Positions 27,838 through 36,524 of a stretch of 64,000 nucleotides of DNA are shown here, piece by piece. The position numbers and the translations under genes were made by a program. Numbering within the stretch: the first letter of the stretch is position 1; every line of letters begins with the position of its first letter. The stretch spans positions 62,001 to 126,000 of the forward strand of contig CAOJOK010000003.1 in assembly GCA_948440265.1 (NCBI GenBank), written 5' to 3'. Under the pieces are notes generated by a model that worked only from the letters and a program-made list of their open reading frames with translations, searched no databases and was not told the origin of the DNA. This DNA comes from an uncultured Clostridia bacterium (GTDB lineage: Bacteria; Bacillota; Clostridia; Christensenellales; Pumilibacteraceae).

Positions 27838-27903
27838 TTCTGATGCAGGGGATTTCTCCGCTTCGCGCGCTTTAAGGCGCGCTTCGGTCGAAATGACATT
27901 GGA
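27838..27903. repeat. Short palindromic repeat B, copy 3
   Basis: Standard B ends with a central stem GCGCGC / GCGCGC around TTTAAG. Confidence 0.8.
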
Positions 27904-27946
27904 GAGAATGGGTCGAAATGGGAATTAAGAAAGTGCGCGCTTGATT

Positions 27947-28000
27947 GAAAAGGATAAACGACTGCGTGCAGAAAAAGAGCGCGTGAAAGGCACGAAAGCC
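27947..28000. repeat. Intergenic repeat C, copy 2
   Basis: Near-identical direct repeat of 27733-27790. It runs straight into element A at 28001. No gene is seen in the whole 27631-28109 gap. Confidence 0.7.
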
Positions 28001-28123
28001 CTGACGGCACAGAAGCAAGCAGTTCAAGGAAAACGAGTTTCCGCGACGGGGAGTTTACTTTGCGTAAATGACCCGAGCGGAAACGACGTTTGACGCCGAA
28101 ATGCGCCGCTTATGTGCCGTCAG
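28001..28123. repeat. MITE-like element A, copy 3 (overlaps prfA 3' end)
   Basis: A 123-bp copy with ends CTGACGGCACAGAAGC and the complement of CTGACGGCACATAAGC. Its stems read GTTTCCGC/GCGGAAAC and GTTTAC/GTAAAT: different bases from copy 1 but still paired. The right end contains the TAA stop of prfA. Confidence 0.78.
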
Positions 28124-29183
28124 AGTTGAGCTTTGCGGTCTGGTCGGCAATACGCAAAGCCTCGGTCATATCGCCGATATCGCCGTTTAAGAAGGCGTCG
28201 AGAGAGTGCAGGGTCAAGCCTATTCTGTGGTCGGTCACTCTGCCCTGCGGAAAGTTGTAGGTGCGGATACGCTCGCTTCTGTCGCCCGTGCCGACCTGAC
28301 TTCTTCTGCCCGACGCGTACTTTTCTTCCGCTTCGCGCTTCATCAAGTCGTACAGCTTGCTTTTGAGCACGCGCATTGCCTTTTCCCTGTTCTTTATCTG
28401 GCTTCTTTCGTCCTGACACTGCACGACTATGCCCGTCGGCAGGTGGGTCATTCTCACCGCGCTGTCCGTCTTATTGACGTGCTGTCCGCCCGCGCCGCCG
28501 CTTCTGTAAGTGTCTATCTTCAAGTCCTTTTCGTTTATCTGAACGTTCACGTCTTCCACCTGCGGCAGTACGGCGACGGTCACGGTGGACGTATGGATTC
28601 TGCCCTGCGTTTCCGTTTCGGGCACGCGCTGTACGCGGTGAACTCCGCTTTCGAATTTGAGCTTGCTGTACACGTTTTCGCCGCTTATGGAAAACACCGC
28701 TTCTTTCACGCCGCCGAGTTCGGTTTCGTTTACGTCGATATCTTCCACCTTCCAGCGGTTGGACTGTGCGAACATCTTATACATACGCATAAGCTCGGCG
28801 GCAAAAAGCGCCGCTTCGTCGCCGCCCGCGCCGCCGCGGATTTCCATTATTATATCCTTATTGTCGTCGGGGTCGGCAGGCAGAAGCAGTATTTTCAGTT
28901 CGTTTTCCTTTCTTGCGACCTCGTCTTTTTTCTCGGCTTCTTCTTCTTCCGCGAGCATTCTCATTTCGGGGTCGGTTTCGCTTGCCATTATTTCGCGCGC
29001 CTGCTTTAAGTCGTCTTCCGCCTTTTTCAGGCTTTCGTAAGTCTGCACTATCTGTTCCAGCGACTTCTGCTCTTTGACTATTTTCGTCCACGCCGAGACG
29101 TCCGCGATTACTTTGGGGTCCACCGCCTGCGCCGACAGTTCTTCATAGCGTTTGACTACGCTTTCCAATTTCTGTGTGTTCAC
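28110..29183 (-). CDS. prfA: Peptide chain release factor 1
   Basis: A 357-residue RF1 that reads UAA and UAG. The GGQ motif is in YRSGGAGGQHVNKTDSAVR (about 225-243) and triggers peptide release; the following SAVR and HLPTGIVVQCQDERSQ are standard. The glutamine of GGQ is methylated by PrmC, whose gene overlaps the prfA start by 4 bp here (in a fusion with DUF1385). The last residues SDGT and the stop come from the end of a repeat element. Confidence 0.96.
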   Translation of the reverse strand: MNTQKLESVVKRYEELSAQAVDPKVIADVSAWTKIVKEQKSLEQIVQTYESLKKAEDDLKQAREIMASETDPEMRMLAEEEEAEKKDEVARKENELKILLLPADPDDNKDIIMEIRGGAGGDEAALFAAELMRMYKMFAQSNRWKVEDIDVNETELGGVKEAVFSISGENVYSKLKFESGVHRVQRVPETETQGRIHTSTVTVAVLPQVEDVNVQINEKDLKIDTYRSGGAGGQHVNKTDSAVRMTHLPTGIVVQCQDERSQIKNREKAMRVLKSKLYDLMKREAEEKYASGRRSQVGTGDRSERIRTYNFPQGRVTDHRIGLTLHSLDAFLNGDIGDMTEALRIADQTAKLNSDGT

Positions 29184-30991
29184 TCTTGTTTCTCTCCGAT
29201 TTGATTGTTTTCGCCGCCCTTATAGCCCGTGCATATCAAAAAGCGGTCCAGACCCGAATAGTCCTTTTCCACAGCCGCGCTTTCGAACATATCCTTAAAT
29301 ATTTCGTATACGCCGCCGCCTATATCATAGCCGATTTCGGCGAACAGCGCGCCGCCGTCTTTCAGCGATTTATTCAAGCCGTCCGCTATCCTGCGATAGA
29401 ATTTCAAGCCGTCTTCTCCGCCGTCGAGCGCAATCTTCGGTTCGCATTTCACTTCTTTCGGCAGCGACAGCATATCGCCCGACTTTATATACGGCGGATT
29501 GGTCACGATTACGTCGAACTTACCTTCTATATTTTCCAGCATATCGCTCTTTACGACTTTGACGCCGAGTTTATCCAGATTCTCTCTCGCGATTTTGATT
29601 GCCGTATCGTCCGCGTCGGAAGCGATAACGTCTGCGCCGCTATTTTTCAGTGCGGCGGCGATACAGCCGCTTCCCGTGCACAAATCCAGCATTTTAAGCG
29701 GTCTGCCGTCTGCGTACTTTACAGCGCGCTCTACGAGCAGTTCGGTTTCCGGTCTCGGGCAGAGCACGCCCCTTTTCACTATTATATCCACGCCGTAAAA
29801 CTCCGTATGCCCGAGCACATAGTCGAGCGGCTCTCCGTCGCACCTGCGCGCGACCATTGTTTTGAGTTTTCGGCAATCGTCCGCGGAAAGTTTGGTTACC
29901 TTAAAGAGCTGTTCCCTTTTGAGTCCGAGGATATCCGCAAGAATATAGTCGAACTCTTTTGAGTCGATATTTGCCGCCGACAGTTTTTCCGTCAGCTCCG
30001 CCTTGACTTCTTCGAACGGCTGTTCGAAAAATTTGACTTCCCGTATCTCGGGGTTTTCGTCCATTTCCAGCACGGCGAGAAAGCTCTTTAACGCCACTTC
30101 CGCCATACCGTCGTCGGGCGGATAGGTCGTCAGTCTTTGCAGAGCCAGCCCCGGCGCGCGCAGGATATTGACGAACGCGTTGTCGGGCAGCCACGCCAAA
30201 AAGCGAAGCACTTCGTACGACACGCCTGCGACTATCGGCAAGAGTGCCAGCCGCACGCCCATTCTGATAAACGCGTTGCTCATAATTTCCAGACCCGTGA
30301 GCGACAGCAGCCAATTGGTCAGCGCAAAAGTCAATATGCTTATTATCACCACCAAAAACAGAAAGGTCGTTCCGCAGCGGTTGTGGCGCGTCGAGCATTT
30401 CTGCACGTTCTCCACCGTCATCTCCATTCCCTTTTCATAGCAGTTGATTGTTCTGTGCTCGGCGCCGTGGTACATAAACGTGCGGCGGATGTCCTTCATA
30501 CGCGACACGAGCAGAAGATAGCCTATAAACAGCAATATTCTTATTCCGCCCTCTATGAGTCCCGAAACGAGCGGCGTAAGTTTGACCGCCCTTTCTATGA
30601 GCGACGTCAAAAATGACGGCAGGAGTATGAACAGTCCGACGGCAAGGACCACGCCGAGAAACGCGGCGAAAAACATTGCTCCGCCGCCGGGGGTTTCGTC
30701 TTCTTCGCCGCTGACCTTTGCCGACGCAAACAGCGCTTTCATTCCGCCGACCAGGCTTATGACAAAGGACACCACGCCGCGCAGAATCGGAACGCGTCTA
30801 TACCAGCCGCCCTTCGAGGGCAGTCTGCGCGTCTGCAGAGCCACGCCGCCGTCGGGCGTTCTGACCGCCATTGCTTCCGCCGTCCTTCCGCGCATAAGCA
30901 CGCCTTCCATAAGCGCCTGTCCGCCTATCAGCGTCTTTTTTACGCGCTTTTCCTTTTTGCCGTTTTTCTTTTTTTCTTTACGCTCTTTCAA
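29180..30991 (-). CDS. prmC: DUF1385 membrane protein fused to PrmC methyltransferase
   Basis: A 603-residue protein joining two normally separate neighbours. Residues ~20-310 are DUF1385: GGQALMEGVLMRGR at the start, membrane helices (about 105-135, 147-165, 208-232, 244-262) and the conserved HGAEHRTINCYE (175-186). Residues ~325-600 are PrmC, the SAM-dependent methyltransferase of release-factor GGQ glutamine: RPETELLVE, LDLCTGSGCIA and the catalytic NPPY (498-501). The frame is open across the junction with no stop or internal ribosome site. Gene order rpmE - DUF1385 - prmC - prfA is common in Clostridia; the fusion is unusual and would tether PrmC to the membrane. Confidence 0.9.
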   Translation of the reverse strand: MKERKEKKKNGKKEKRVKKTLIGGQALMEGVLMRGRTAEAMAVRTPDGGVALQTRRLPSKGGWYRRVPILRGVVSFVISLVGGMKALFASAKVSGEEDETPGGGAMFFAAFLGVVLAVGLFILLPSFLTSLIERAVKLTPLVSGLIEGGIRILLFIGYLLLVSRMKDIRRTFMYHGAEHRTINCYEKGMEMTVENVQKCSTRHNRCGTTFLFLVVIISILTFALTNWLLSLTGLEIMSNAFIRMGVRLALLPIVAGVSYEVLRFLAWLPDNAFVNILRAPGLALQRLTTYPPDDGMAEVALKSFLAVLEMDENPEIREVKFFEQPFEEVKAELTEKLSAANIDSKEFDYILADILGLKREQLFKVTKLSADDCRKLKTMVARRCDGEPLDYVLGHTEFYGVDIIVKRGVLCPRPETELLVERAVKYADGRPLKMLDLCTGSGCIAAALKNSGADVIASDADDTAIKIARENLDKLGVKVVKSDMLENIEGKFDVIVTNPPYIKSGDMLSLPKEVKCEPKIALDGGEDGLKFYRRIADGLNKSLKDGGALFAEIGYDIGGGVYEIFKDMFESAAVEKDYSGLDRFLICTGYKGGENNQIGEKQE

Positions 30992-31023
30992 TCGCCGTTT
31001 TTACTCCGTTTTTTATTTCGGAT

Positions 31024-31078
31024 AAAAAAAGAACCGCCCTTTCAATAGTCAAAAGACTGCCGAGAAAAAACGGTTCCT
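31024..31078 (-). terminator. Terminator after rpmE
   Basis: Outer stem GAACCG/CGGTTC followed by seven T, with an inner hairpin AGTC-TTTT-GACT. It begins ~15 bp after the rpmE stop, before the DUF1385-prmC gene. Confidence 0.7.
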
Positions 31079-31092
31079 TATTTTCGAATAAC

Positions 31093-31305
31093 CTACTTCT
31101 GTTTATTGCCGTAACGCTTGTTGAACTTATCGATTCTTCCGCCGCTGTCGACGTGTTTCTGTTTGCCCGTATAGAACGGATGGCATTTGCTGCAAACGTC
31201 TACTTTCAATACGTCGCCTTTCTTCGTCGTGCCTGTTACAAACTCGGCTCCGCACGCGCAGACGGCTTTTACTTCGTGATAATCGGGATGTATATCTTGT
31301 TTCAC
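31093..31305 (-). CDS. rpmE: Ribosomal protein L31 (zinc-binding form)
   Basis: A 70-residue bL31. Start GTG at 31305 is chosen because AGGAGG lies 9 bp upstream and the product then begins [12 protein letters not shown], the family N-terminus; the TTG nine bases earlier abuts the ribosome site. The zinc ligands are in CACGAEF and [10 protein letters not shown], so this is the Cys-containing form used when zinc is plentiful. It has its own promoter and terminator. Confidence 0.95.
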   Translation of the reverse strand: MKQDIHPDYHEVKAVCACGAEFVTGTTKKGDVLKVDVCSKCHPFYTGKQKHVDSGGRIDKFNKRYGNKQK

Positions 31306-31335
31306 GGTTTTCAACCTCCTAACTCAATCTTCGCT

Positions 31336-31365
31336 ATTATATCAGTCTTTTTATATGTTTGTCAA
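31336..31365 (-). promoter_or_regulatory. Promoter of rpmE
   Basis: TTGACA (31360-31365), 18-bp spacer, TATAAT (31336-31341), just after the dnaA stop. Confidence 0.8.
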
Positions 31366-31405
31366 GCGAATGTGCCATATTCCGCCGTAAATTTTACTTT
31401 GCGGC

Positions 31406-32758
31406 TTACTGTCTTTTCACCAGATTACGTATGTCCTGCGCCGCCGTTTTCAGGCGCTGGACGCTGGACACCTTTTCGCCCATTTTGTCGCGCGCGTGCA
31501 TTACCGTGGTGTGGTCCCTGCCGCCGAACATATTGCCTATCGTCGCAAGCGGCAAATCCAGCATATCGGTTATCAGGTATATGCACAGCTGTCTGGGCTC
31601 TACGATTTCCTTATTCTTTTTCTTGCCCGTCAAATCTTCTTTCGATACCTTGAAATATTTGCAGGTCGCGTCCACGATGTCGTCCGCCGTTATGCTCTCG
31701 CTCTCGTCCTTGCCGCCGTAATCTTTAAGCGCTTCCTTGACGAGCTCCACCGTCGGCGGCTTTTCCGACAGCATAGAAAGGAATATGACCTTGTTCAGCA
31801 GGCTTTCCATTTCGCGGATGTTTTTGTCCGATTTTTCCGCCATATACGTCAAAACGTCCATAGGCAGTATGTGCTTGTCGAGCTGTGCCTTTTTCTGCAA
31901 TATGGCTATTCTGGTTTCCAGGTCGGGCGGCTGAATATCCGCAATCATACCCCACTCGAAACGAGAGCGCAGGCGCTCTTCCAAATCGGGTATCTCTTTC
32001 GGCGGTCTGTCCGACGTCATAATCAGCTGTTTGTTCGACTGGTACAGGTCGTTGAACGTGTGGAACATTTCTTCCTGCGTGGCTTCCTTGCCCGCAATGA
32101 ACTGTATGTCGTCTATCATAAGCACGTCCGCGCTTCTGTATTTGTCGCGGAAGAAATTGCTTGTGCCCTTCGTCGCGCGAATGGACGCGATGAACTCGTT
32201 TACGAACTTCTCGCTGGAAACGTACAGCACTTTAAGGTCCGGTCTTGTGGCGCGCAGATAGTTGCCTATCGCGTGCATTATATGCGTCTTGCCAAGACCC
32301 ACGCCGCCGTATACGAACAGCGGATTGTATCTCTGACCCGGCTCTTCCGACACCGCTCTCGCCGCCGCGTACACAAACTGGTTGGACTTGCCGACGACGA
32401 AATTTTCGAAGTTGTACTTCGGGTTTATGACCATTGCGTCCATACGGTGCTGCGGCTCTTTTTCGTCCACGACCTCGGTTTCCGTCTGGTTTTCGTACTT
32501 CTCTTTTTCGCTCGGTTCTATTATTTCGAACTCCGTCAAAAGCGGGTTTATGCCGCTCATAATGCTCATTATCAGCGGACGGTAATGCGAGTCGATAAAA
32601 TCCTTGTTCGGCTTGCTCGGGGCGAGCAGAATGAGTTTGGAGCCGTTTATCGTGACGGGTTCCAAACGCGTTATCCAAACGTCGAAGTCCACGATGCTCA
32701 AAACCGTCTCCAATTTGCCGAGCATCTGCTCCCATATCTCTGCGGCGTTACTGCTCAT
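31406..32758 (-). CDS. dnaA: Chromosomal replication initiator DnaA
   Basis: A 450-residue AAA+ initiator that binds DnaA boxes and melts oriC. Domain I spans 1-85, then a short linker (85-110), the AAA+ domain with Walker A GGVGLGKT (151-158) and Walker B VLMIDD (212-217), and the C-terminal DNA-binding domain with the signature GGRDHTTVMHARDK (about 412-425). All parts are intact. It overlaps the end of a TetR gene by 11 bp. The usual partners rpmH, dnaN, recF and gyrB are absent, and I see no cluster of DnaA boxes nearby, so this is not an ordinary oriC locus. Confidence 0.96.
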   Translation of the reverse strand: MSSNAAEIWEQMLGKLETVLSIVDFDVWITRLEPVTINGSKLILLAPSKPNKDFIDSHYRPLIMSIMSGINPLLTEFEIIEPSEKEKYENQTETEVVDEKEPQHRMDAMVINPKYNFENFVVGKSNQFVYAAARAVSEEPGQRYNPLFVYGGVGLGKTHIMHAIGNYLRATRPDLKVLYVSSEKFVNEFIASIRATKGTSNFFRDKYRSADVLMIDDIQFIAGKEATQEEMFHTFNDLYQSNKQLIMTSDRPPKEIPDLEERLRSRFEWGMIADIQPPDLETRIAILQKKAQLDKHILPMDVLTYMAEKSDKNIREMESLLNKVIFLSMLSEKPPTVELVKEALKDYGGKDESESITADDIVDATCKYFKVSKEDLTGKKKNKEIVEPRQLCIYLITDMLDLPLATIGNMFGGRDHTTVMHARDKMGEKVSSVQRLKTAAQDIRNLVKRQ

Positions 32759-33338
32759 TCGGTTCTCCTTTTATGCGCTGTTCGATGTCCGCGAAGTAAA
32801 ACAAAAGCAGTCTTTCCAGCAGGGCTTCCTTTTCTTCTTTCGACATATCCTTACGCAGTACGTCGAACACGGACGTTATGAAAGAACGCACGACGGTGTG
32901 GCAGAAAAGCAGGTCGCTCTCGCTCGGGTTTTCGAAAAAGTTTTTGAGCAGCTGTGCGTCGCACTTGTCGATGAGCTTATCGAAAAAGTCTTCGTATCTC
33001 GTGGAGGCGCACTTGTCGACGAGTATCAAAATGTCTTCGCCGTACTTTTCGAACAGCTCCGAAAGCTTGCCCGTCAAAAGGCGCGCGCTGTTTTTCGCGT
33101 CTCTGTCCGACGTGGAAAAAAGCTCGTCTATAATCTTGGGGACCTGCGTATAAGCCGGTTTGACTATCGCCGTCAAAAGACCCATTTTGCCGTCGTAATA
33201 GCGGTACAGGTTGCCGACGGGCACGCCTGCGTTTGCCGCGATTACGCTTATGTTGCCGCCGCGGTAGCCCTTTTCGAAGTATTCCTTTCTGCCTGCCGCA
33301 AGTATCTTTTCGTTGATTTCTTTCTTCTTGTACTGCAT
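32748..33338 (-). CDS. TetR-family transcriptional regulator
   Basis: A 196-residue regulator. The N-terminal helix-turn-helix is NISVIAANAGVPVGNLYRYY (about 29-48), with the TetR hallmark GNLYRYY at the recognition helix. The remaining ~140 residues form the variable ligand and dimer domain. Its 3' end overlaps dnaA by 11 bp, so both are probably cotranscribed. A perfect inverted repeat upstream suggests self-regulation, which would also affect dnaA. Confidence 0.88.
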   Translation of the reverse strand: MQYKKKEINEKILAAGRKEYFEKGYRGGNISVIAANAGVPVGNLYRYYDGKMGLLTAIVKPAYTQVPKIIDELFSTSDRDAKNSARLLTGKLSELFEKYGEDILILVDKCASTRYEDFFDKLIDKCDAQLLKNFFENPSESDLLFCHTVVRSFITSVFDVLRKDMSKEEKEALLERLLLFYFADIEQRIKGEPNEQ

Positions 33339-33378
33339 AGGATTATGTATTCTCCCGTCTGAATTTTTTCTTTGTATT

Positions 33379-33397
33379 TATTCGCCAAAAGCGAATA
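33379..33397. promoter_or_regulatory. Candidate TetR operator
   Basis: TATTCGC-CAAAA-GCGAATA: a perfect 7-bp inverted repeat with a 5-bp spacer, 41 bp upstream of the tetR start and next to A/T-rich promoter-like DNA. Size and place fit a self-regulatory operator; no T run follows to make it a terminator. Confidence 0.5.
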
Positions 33398-33459
33398 TAA
33401 AAATAAAATCGGGACTTTCAGTATAGCAAATACCGCCTTAAAAGTCAAGCGGCTTTCGG

Positions 33460-34263
33460 CTATAAACTCAAAGTCTCGGCATAGATTTCGGACTTGGCGA
33501 CCTTGCGGTCCGCCGCCGTTTTTTTGATTGCTTCCTTCTTGTCGTAGCCGAGGCTCATATAGTGTTTGACGTGCTCCTTCACGCTTAAACCCATAAGCCG
33601 GTCCGCCTTGCTTTTCGCCTTTTCCACGACGATGACCATTTCGCCCTTCACCGTGAACGGCGGCAGGCTGCCCAATCTTCCCCGTATGACCTGTTCGTGG
33701 ATTTTGCTTATTTCGCGCACGACGCTGACCTTTCTGTCGCCGAGACGTTCGAAAAGAAATTCGAGGTTTGCCTCGACGTCGTGCGGCGGACAGTAGAACA
33801 CAAGCGTGCTTTCCACATCCGCCACTTTATCCATAAACTTATTTCTCTCGCCTGCCTTATCGGGCAGAAAGCCGCACATCAAGAAGGACGAGCAGTCCAG
33901 TCCGCTCAACACGAGCGCGTTTATGCAGGCGCACGCCCCCGACACGACGGTGTATTCCAGACCCTTTTCCACGAGCGCGTCCACGAGCGCGCTTCCCGGG
34001 TCGGAAATCAGCGGCATACCCGCGTCCGACACGAGCGCGCCGTTTTGACCCTTTTCCAGTCTTTCCAAAATGGCGCCCGTCGACGCCTTTTCGGAAAACT
34101 TATGATAGGATATGAGCGGCTTTTTTATTCCGTATTTATTCAGCAGTTCGCCCGTATGGCGCGTATCTTCGGCGGCAATGAAGTCGACGCTTTTGAGCGT
34201 TTCCACCGCGCGGTAGGTTATTTCGCCGAGGTTGCCTATGGGCGTGGCGACGATATACAGCAT
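33460..34263 (-). CDS. rsmI: 16S rRNA 2'-O-methyltransferase RsmI
   Basis: A 267-residue tetrapyrrole-methylase-fold enzyme that methylates the ribose of C1402 in 16S rRNA. Motifs: LYIVATPIGNLGEITYRA at the start, AAEDTRHTG (about 35), and VSDAGMPLISDPG (about 80). The ATG at 34263 with AAAGGAG upstream gives the conserved N-terminus. 14 bp downstream of the trmN6-like gene in an apparent tilS - trmN6 - rsmI operon. Confidence 0.94.
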   Translation of the reverse strand: MLYIVATPIGNLGEITYRAVETLKSVDFIAAEDTRHTGELLNKYGIKKPLISYHKFSEKASTGAILERLEKGQNGALVSDAGMPLISDPGSALVDALVEKGLEYTVVSGACACINALVLSGLDCSSFLMCGFLPDKAGERNKFMDKVADVESTLVFYCPPHDVEANLEFLFERLGDRKVSVVREISKIHEQVIRGRLGSLPPFTVKGEMVIVVEKAKSKADRLMGLSVKEHVKHYMSLGYDKKEAIKKTAADRKVAKSEIYAETLSL

Positions 34264-34277
34264 TTTGTTTTCTCCTT

Positions 34278-34961
34278 TTACTCCATTCCGTATGCTTTGA
34301 CGGCGCGCTCTTTCAAAACGGTTATGCCGTCTGCTCCGTCCTTTACGCATTTGAGCAGAAACAGGTGCGGCGGTTTATCCGAAGTCGGACACAGTATTTG
34401 CAATATTTTGGGTTTGAGTTTTTTCGAGTCGCACACGGCGAGCGTTTCGGCAAGGCGCTGGCTTTGACCCACGGTATAGAAGCTGCCGCCGCTTTTGAGC
34501 AGGCGTTTTGCGCACTCCGCCGCTTCTTCCAGCGTGACGGCAATCTCGTGGCGCGCAATCGCAACGGCGGCGTTGCCCTGCACAGAGCCGCTTCCTTGTT
34601 TGCGGTACGGCGGATTGCAGGTCACGACGTCGAACGCGCCGACGTTTTTCCTGTCCTGCGCATAGTCCTGCATACGCATATTCACGATTTGTATATGCTC
34701 CGTCAAGCCGTTGAGCTCGGCATTGCGCTCGGCAAGCTCCGCCGCCTGTTTTTGAATCTCCACGCCGACGACGTTCATACCCCTTTTGGCGTGCAGCAGC
34801 ACCGCTATTATGCCGTTGCCGCAGCCGAGGTCGCAGGCGCGGTTTCTGCCGTTTTCGCTCACGAAGTTCGCCAGTTCCACGGCGTCGCACCCGAAGCAGA
34901 ACTGCGCGTCGTCCTGAATGAGTTTGAGACCCTTATACTGCAAGTCGTCTATTCTTTCCAC
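34278..34961 (-). CDS. tRNA1(Val) A37 N6-methyltransferase-like (TrmN6/YabB family)
   Basis: A 227-residue SAM-dependent methyltransferase. DLGCGNGIIAVLL (about 43) binds SAM and CNPPYRKQGSG (about 116-126) is the N6-adenine type catalytic motif. GTG at 34961 is chosen because it follows AAGGCGG and the start ERIDDLQYKGLKLIQ is the family N-terminus; it overlaps the tilS end by 13 bp. Close to YabB of Bacillus, usually annotated as tRNA methyltransferase next to rsmI. The exact target is inferred. Confidence 0.88.
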   Translation of the reverse strand: MERIDDLQYKGLKLIQDDAQFCFGCDAVELANFVSENGRNRACDLGCGNGIIAVLLHAKRGMNVVGVEIQKQAAELAERNAELNGLTEHIQIVNMRMQDYAQDRKNVGAFDVVTCNPPYRKQGSGSVQGNAAVAIARHEIAVTLEEAAECAKRLLKSGGSFYTVGQSQRLAETLAVCDSKKLKPKILQILCPTSDKPPHLFLLKCVKDGADGITVLKERAVKAYGME

Positions 34962-36352
34962 AGCGAACCGCCTTTTTCGAGAGTGAGCTTTATTATGCGT
35001 TTCGTGTTTTCGTCCACGGCGATTTCGGGAGATATTTCCGCGCCGAACACGGCGAGCGTTTTTTTGCCGTCGCACAGAAGGGGCAGAAAGTCGCGCAGTC
35101 TCTGCGGAATTTTGGAGTTTATCAGAAAGTATTTCAGCTTCTTTTCTCCGCCGCCGAACGGCTTGAACGTATCGGCGACCGCTCTGTTTCTTATCCTTGC
35201 GCCGAGCGGTATTTTATCCGCGTCCGCATACAGCGTGCGGCTTAATCCGTCCTTTTCCCCGACAGCCGCGGCTTTGACGCTTTTTAAGTCTATATCCGCC
35301 GTTTCTATCTTTGCCGTGAAGCAGCCGAAGTCGAAGCTGTCCGAAGAAAGCTCGTAATCGTAATTTATGCTCGGGTAATTTTCGTACAGCGCGACGCTTC
35401 CGTATTCGTTCACGGCGGTGAGTCTTGCGCTTATTTCGCGTTTGCCGCCGCTTTGCAGGTGCGCGCAGTCGATTATGGATTTTACGGAGTCCTGCGTATA
35501 GTCGTCCGTCATTTTTTTCAGCAGTAAGAGCGCGTACCGCGACGCAATCGGGGTTTCTTCGAAAAACGCGCCGCTGTCGATTTTATAGCCGCCGACTGTG
35601 CGCTCTATCCTTTTCTCGTCCACATAGGAATTTATGAACCCGTCGTCTTCCCTTGCCCTTTCCGCCAGCGCGCAGAGAGCCGTTTCGGCGCAGAAGCGTT
35701 CGTTTAAGAGCGGCAGGACTTTTTTGCGAATGAAGTTGCGCGAATAGTCGGTGTCTTCGTTGGTTTCGTCTTCGACGTATTCTATGTTATGCGCCGCCGC
35801 ATACTCGTCTATTTCCGCTCTCGTATGAGAGAGCATAGGGCGCAGAAGCTCGCCCACCGTGTTGCCGTCGTACGTCAAATCGTTGAACGTCTTTATTCCG
35901 CATAACCCCGAAATTCCGCTTCCGCGCATTATGTTCATAAGCACGGTTTCGGCGTTGTCGCTTTTGTGGTGTGCGGTCAGCACCGCTTCCACCCGTCTTT
36001 TGACGCACACTTCGGCAAACACCTTTCTGCGGTATTCCCTGGCTTCCGCCTCCTCGCTTCTGCCCGATTCCTTACACAGCGCGGGGATATCGGTCTTATA
36101 GCACACGCACTCCACGCCGCGGCGGCGGCAGTATTCCGCCACGAACCTGCTGTCTCTTTCCGACGTTTCCTTGCGTATGCCGTGGTCTACGTTTATGACA
36201 AGCACGTTCTCTTTCAGCGCATACGGGCGGTTTAAAACCAAGTCCAGCAGGCACATAGAGTCCTTTCCGCCGCTGACCGCCACGGCGATTCTCTTTCCCC
36301 GTGTGCAGATTTCGAGTACGGCTTGCGTTTTTTTCAAATCTGTGTCTTTCAT
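34949..36352 (-). CDS. tilS: tRNA(Ile)-lysidine synthase
   Basis: A 467-residue enzyme that modifies C34 of tRNA-Ile(CAU) with lysine so that it reads AUA. The PP-loop is SGGKDS (27-32), followed by INVDHGIR and the later ARxxRY-like AREYRRKVF. The TilS C-terminal domain is present (FKPFGGGEKKLKYFL, IPQRLRDFLPLL). There is no ribosome site before the ATG; the promoter -10 is 8 bp upstream, so the mRNA leader should be only 1-2 nt. Confidence 0.94.
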   Translation of the reverse strand: MKDTDLKKTQAVLEICTRGKRIAVAVSGGKDSMCLLDLVLNRPYALKENVLVINVDHGIRKETSERDSRFVAEYCRRRGVECVCYKTDIPALCKESGRSEEAEAREYRRKVFAEVCVKRRVEAVLTAHHKSDNAETVLMNIMRGSGISGLCGIKTFNDLTYDGNTVGELLRPMLSHTRAEIDEYAAAHNIEYVEDETNEDTDYSRNFIRKKVLPLLNERFCAETALCALAERAREDDGFINSYVDEKRIERTVGGYKIDSGAFFEETPIASRYALLLLKKMTDDYTQDSVKSIIDCAHLQSGGKREISARLTAVNEYGSVALYENYPSINYDYELSSDSFDFGCFTAKIETADIDLKSVKAAAVGEKDGLSRTLYADADKIPLGARIRNRAVADTFKPFGGGEKKLKYFLINSKIPQRLRDFLPLLCDGKKTLAVFGAEISPEIAVDENTKRIIKLTLEKGGSLWKE

Positions 36353-36360
36353 ACCGTTTC

Positions 36361-36389
36361 ATTGTAACATTTTTTTATCTTTTAGGCAA
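36361..36389 (-). promoter_or_regulatory. Promoter of tilS, near-leaderless
   Basis: TTGCCT (36384-36389), 17-bp spacer, TACAAT (36361-36366); eight bases then the ATG. Confidence 0.65.
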
Positions 36390-36467
36390 GTCTTTTGACC
36401 GCCGTAGTCCAAAGCTCCGCCGCCTTTGCAAAAGCGCCCGCCTCTGCGGCTTTTGTGACGGCAAAGG

Positions 36468-36496
36468 GTATAAATCGACAATTTAAGACATATTTA
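36468..36496 (+). promoter_or_regulatory. Possible sporulation (sigma-E-like) promoter of spoIIID
   Basis: GTATAAAT at 36468-36475 and CATATTTA at 36489-36496 are placed like the -35 and -10 of sigma-E promoters (CATA-type -10). No good sigma-A promoter is visible. Weak evidence from sequence alone. Confidence 0.35.
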
Positions 36497-36524
36497 TAAA
36501 CATCAAACTCGTGAGGTTAGCAAT

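Noticed and set aside
33379..33397. Terminator of rsmI
   Set aside because: The palindrome has no T run on the minus strand side and lies just upstream of tetR; an operator is the better reading.
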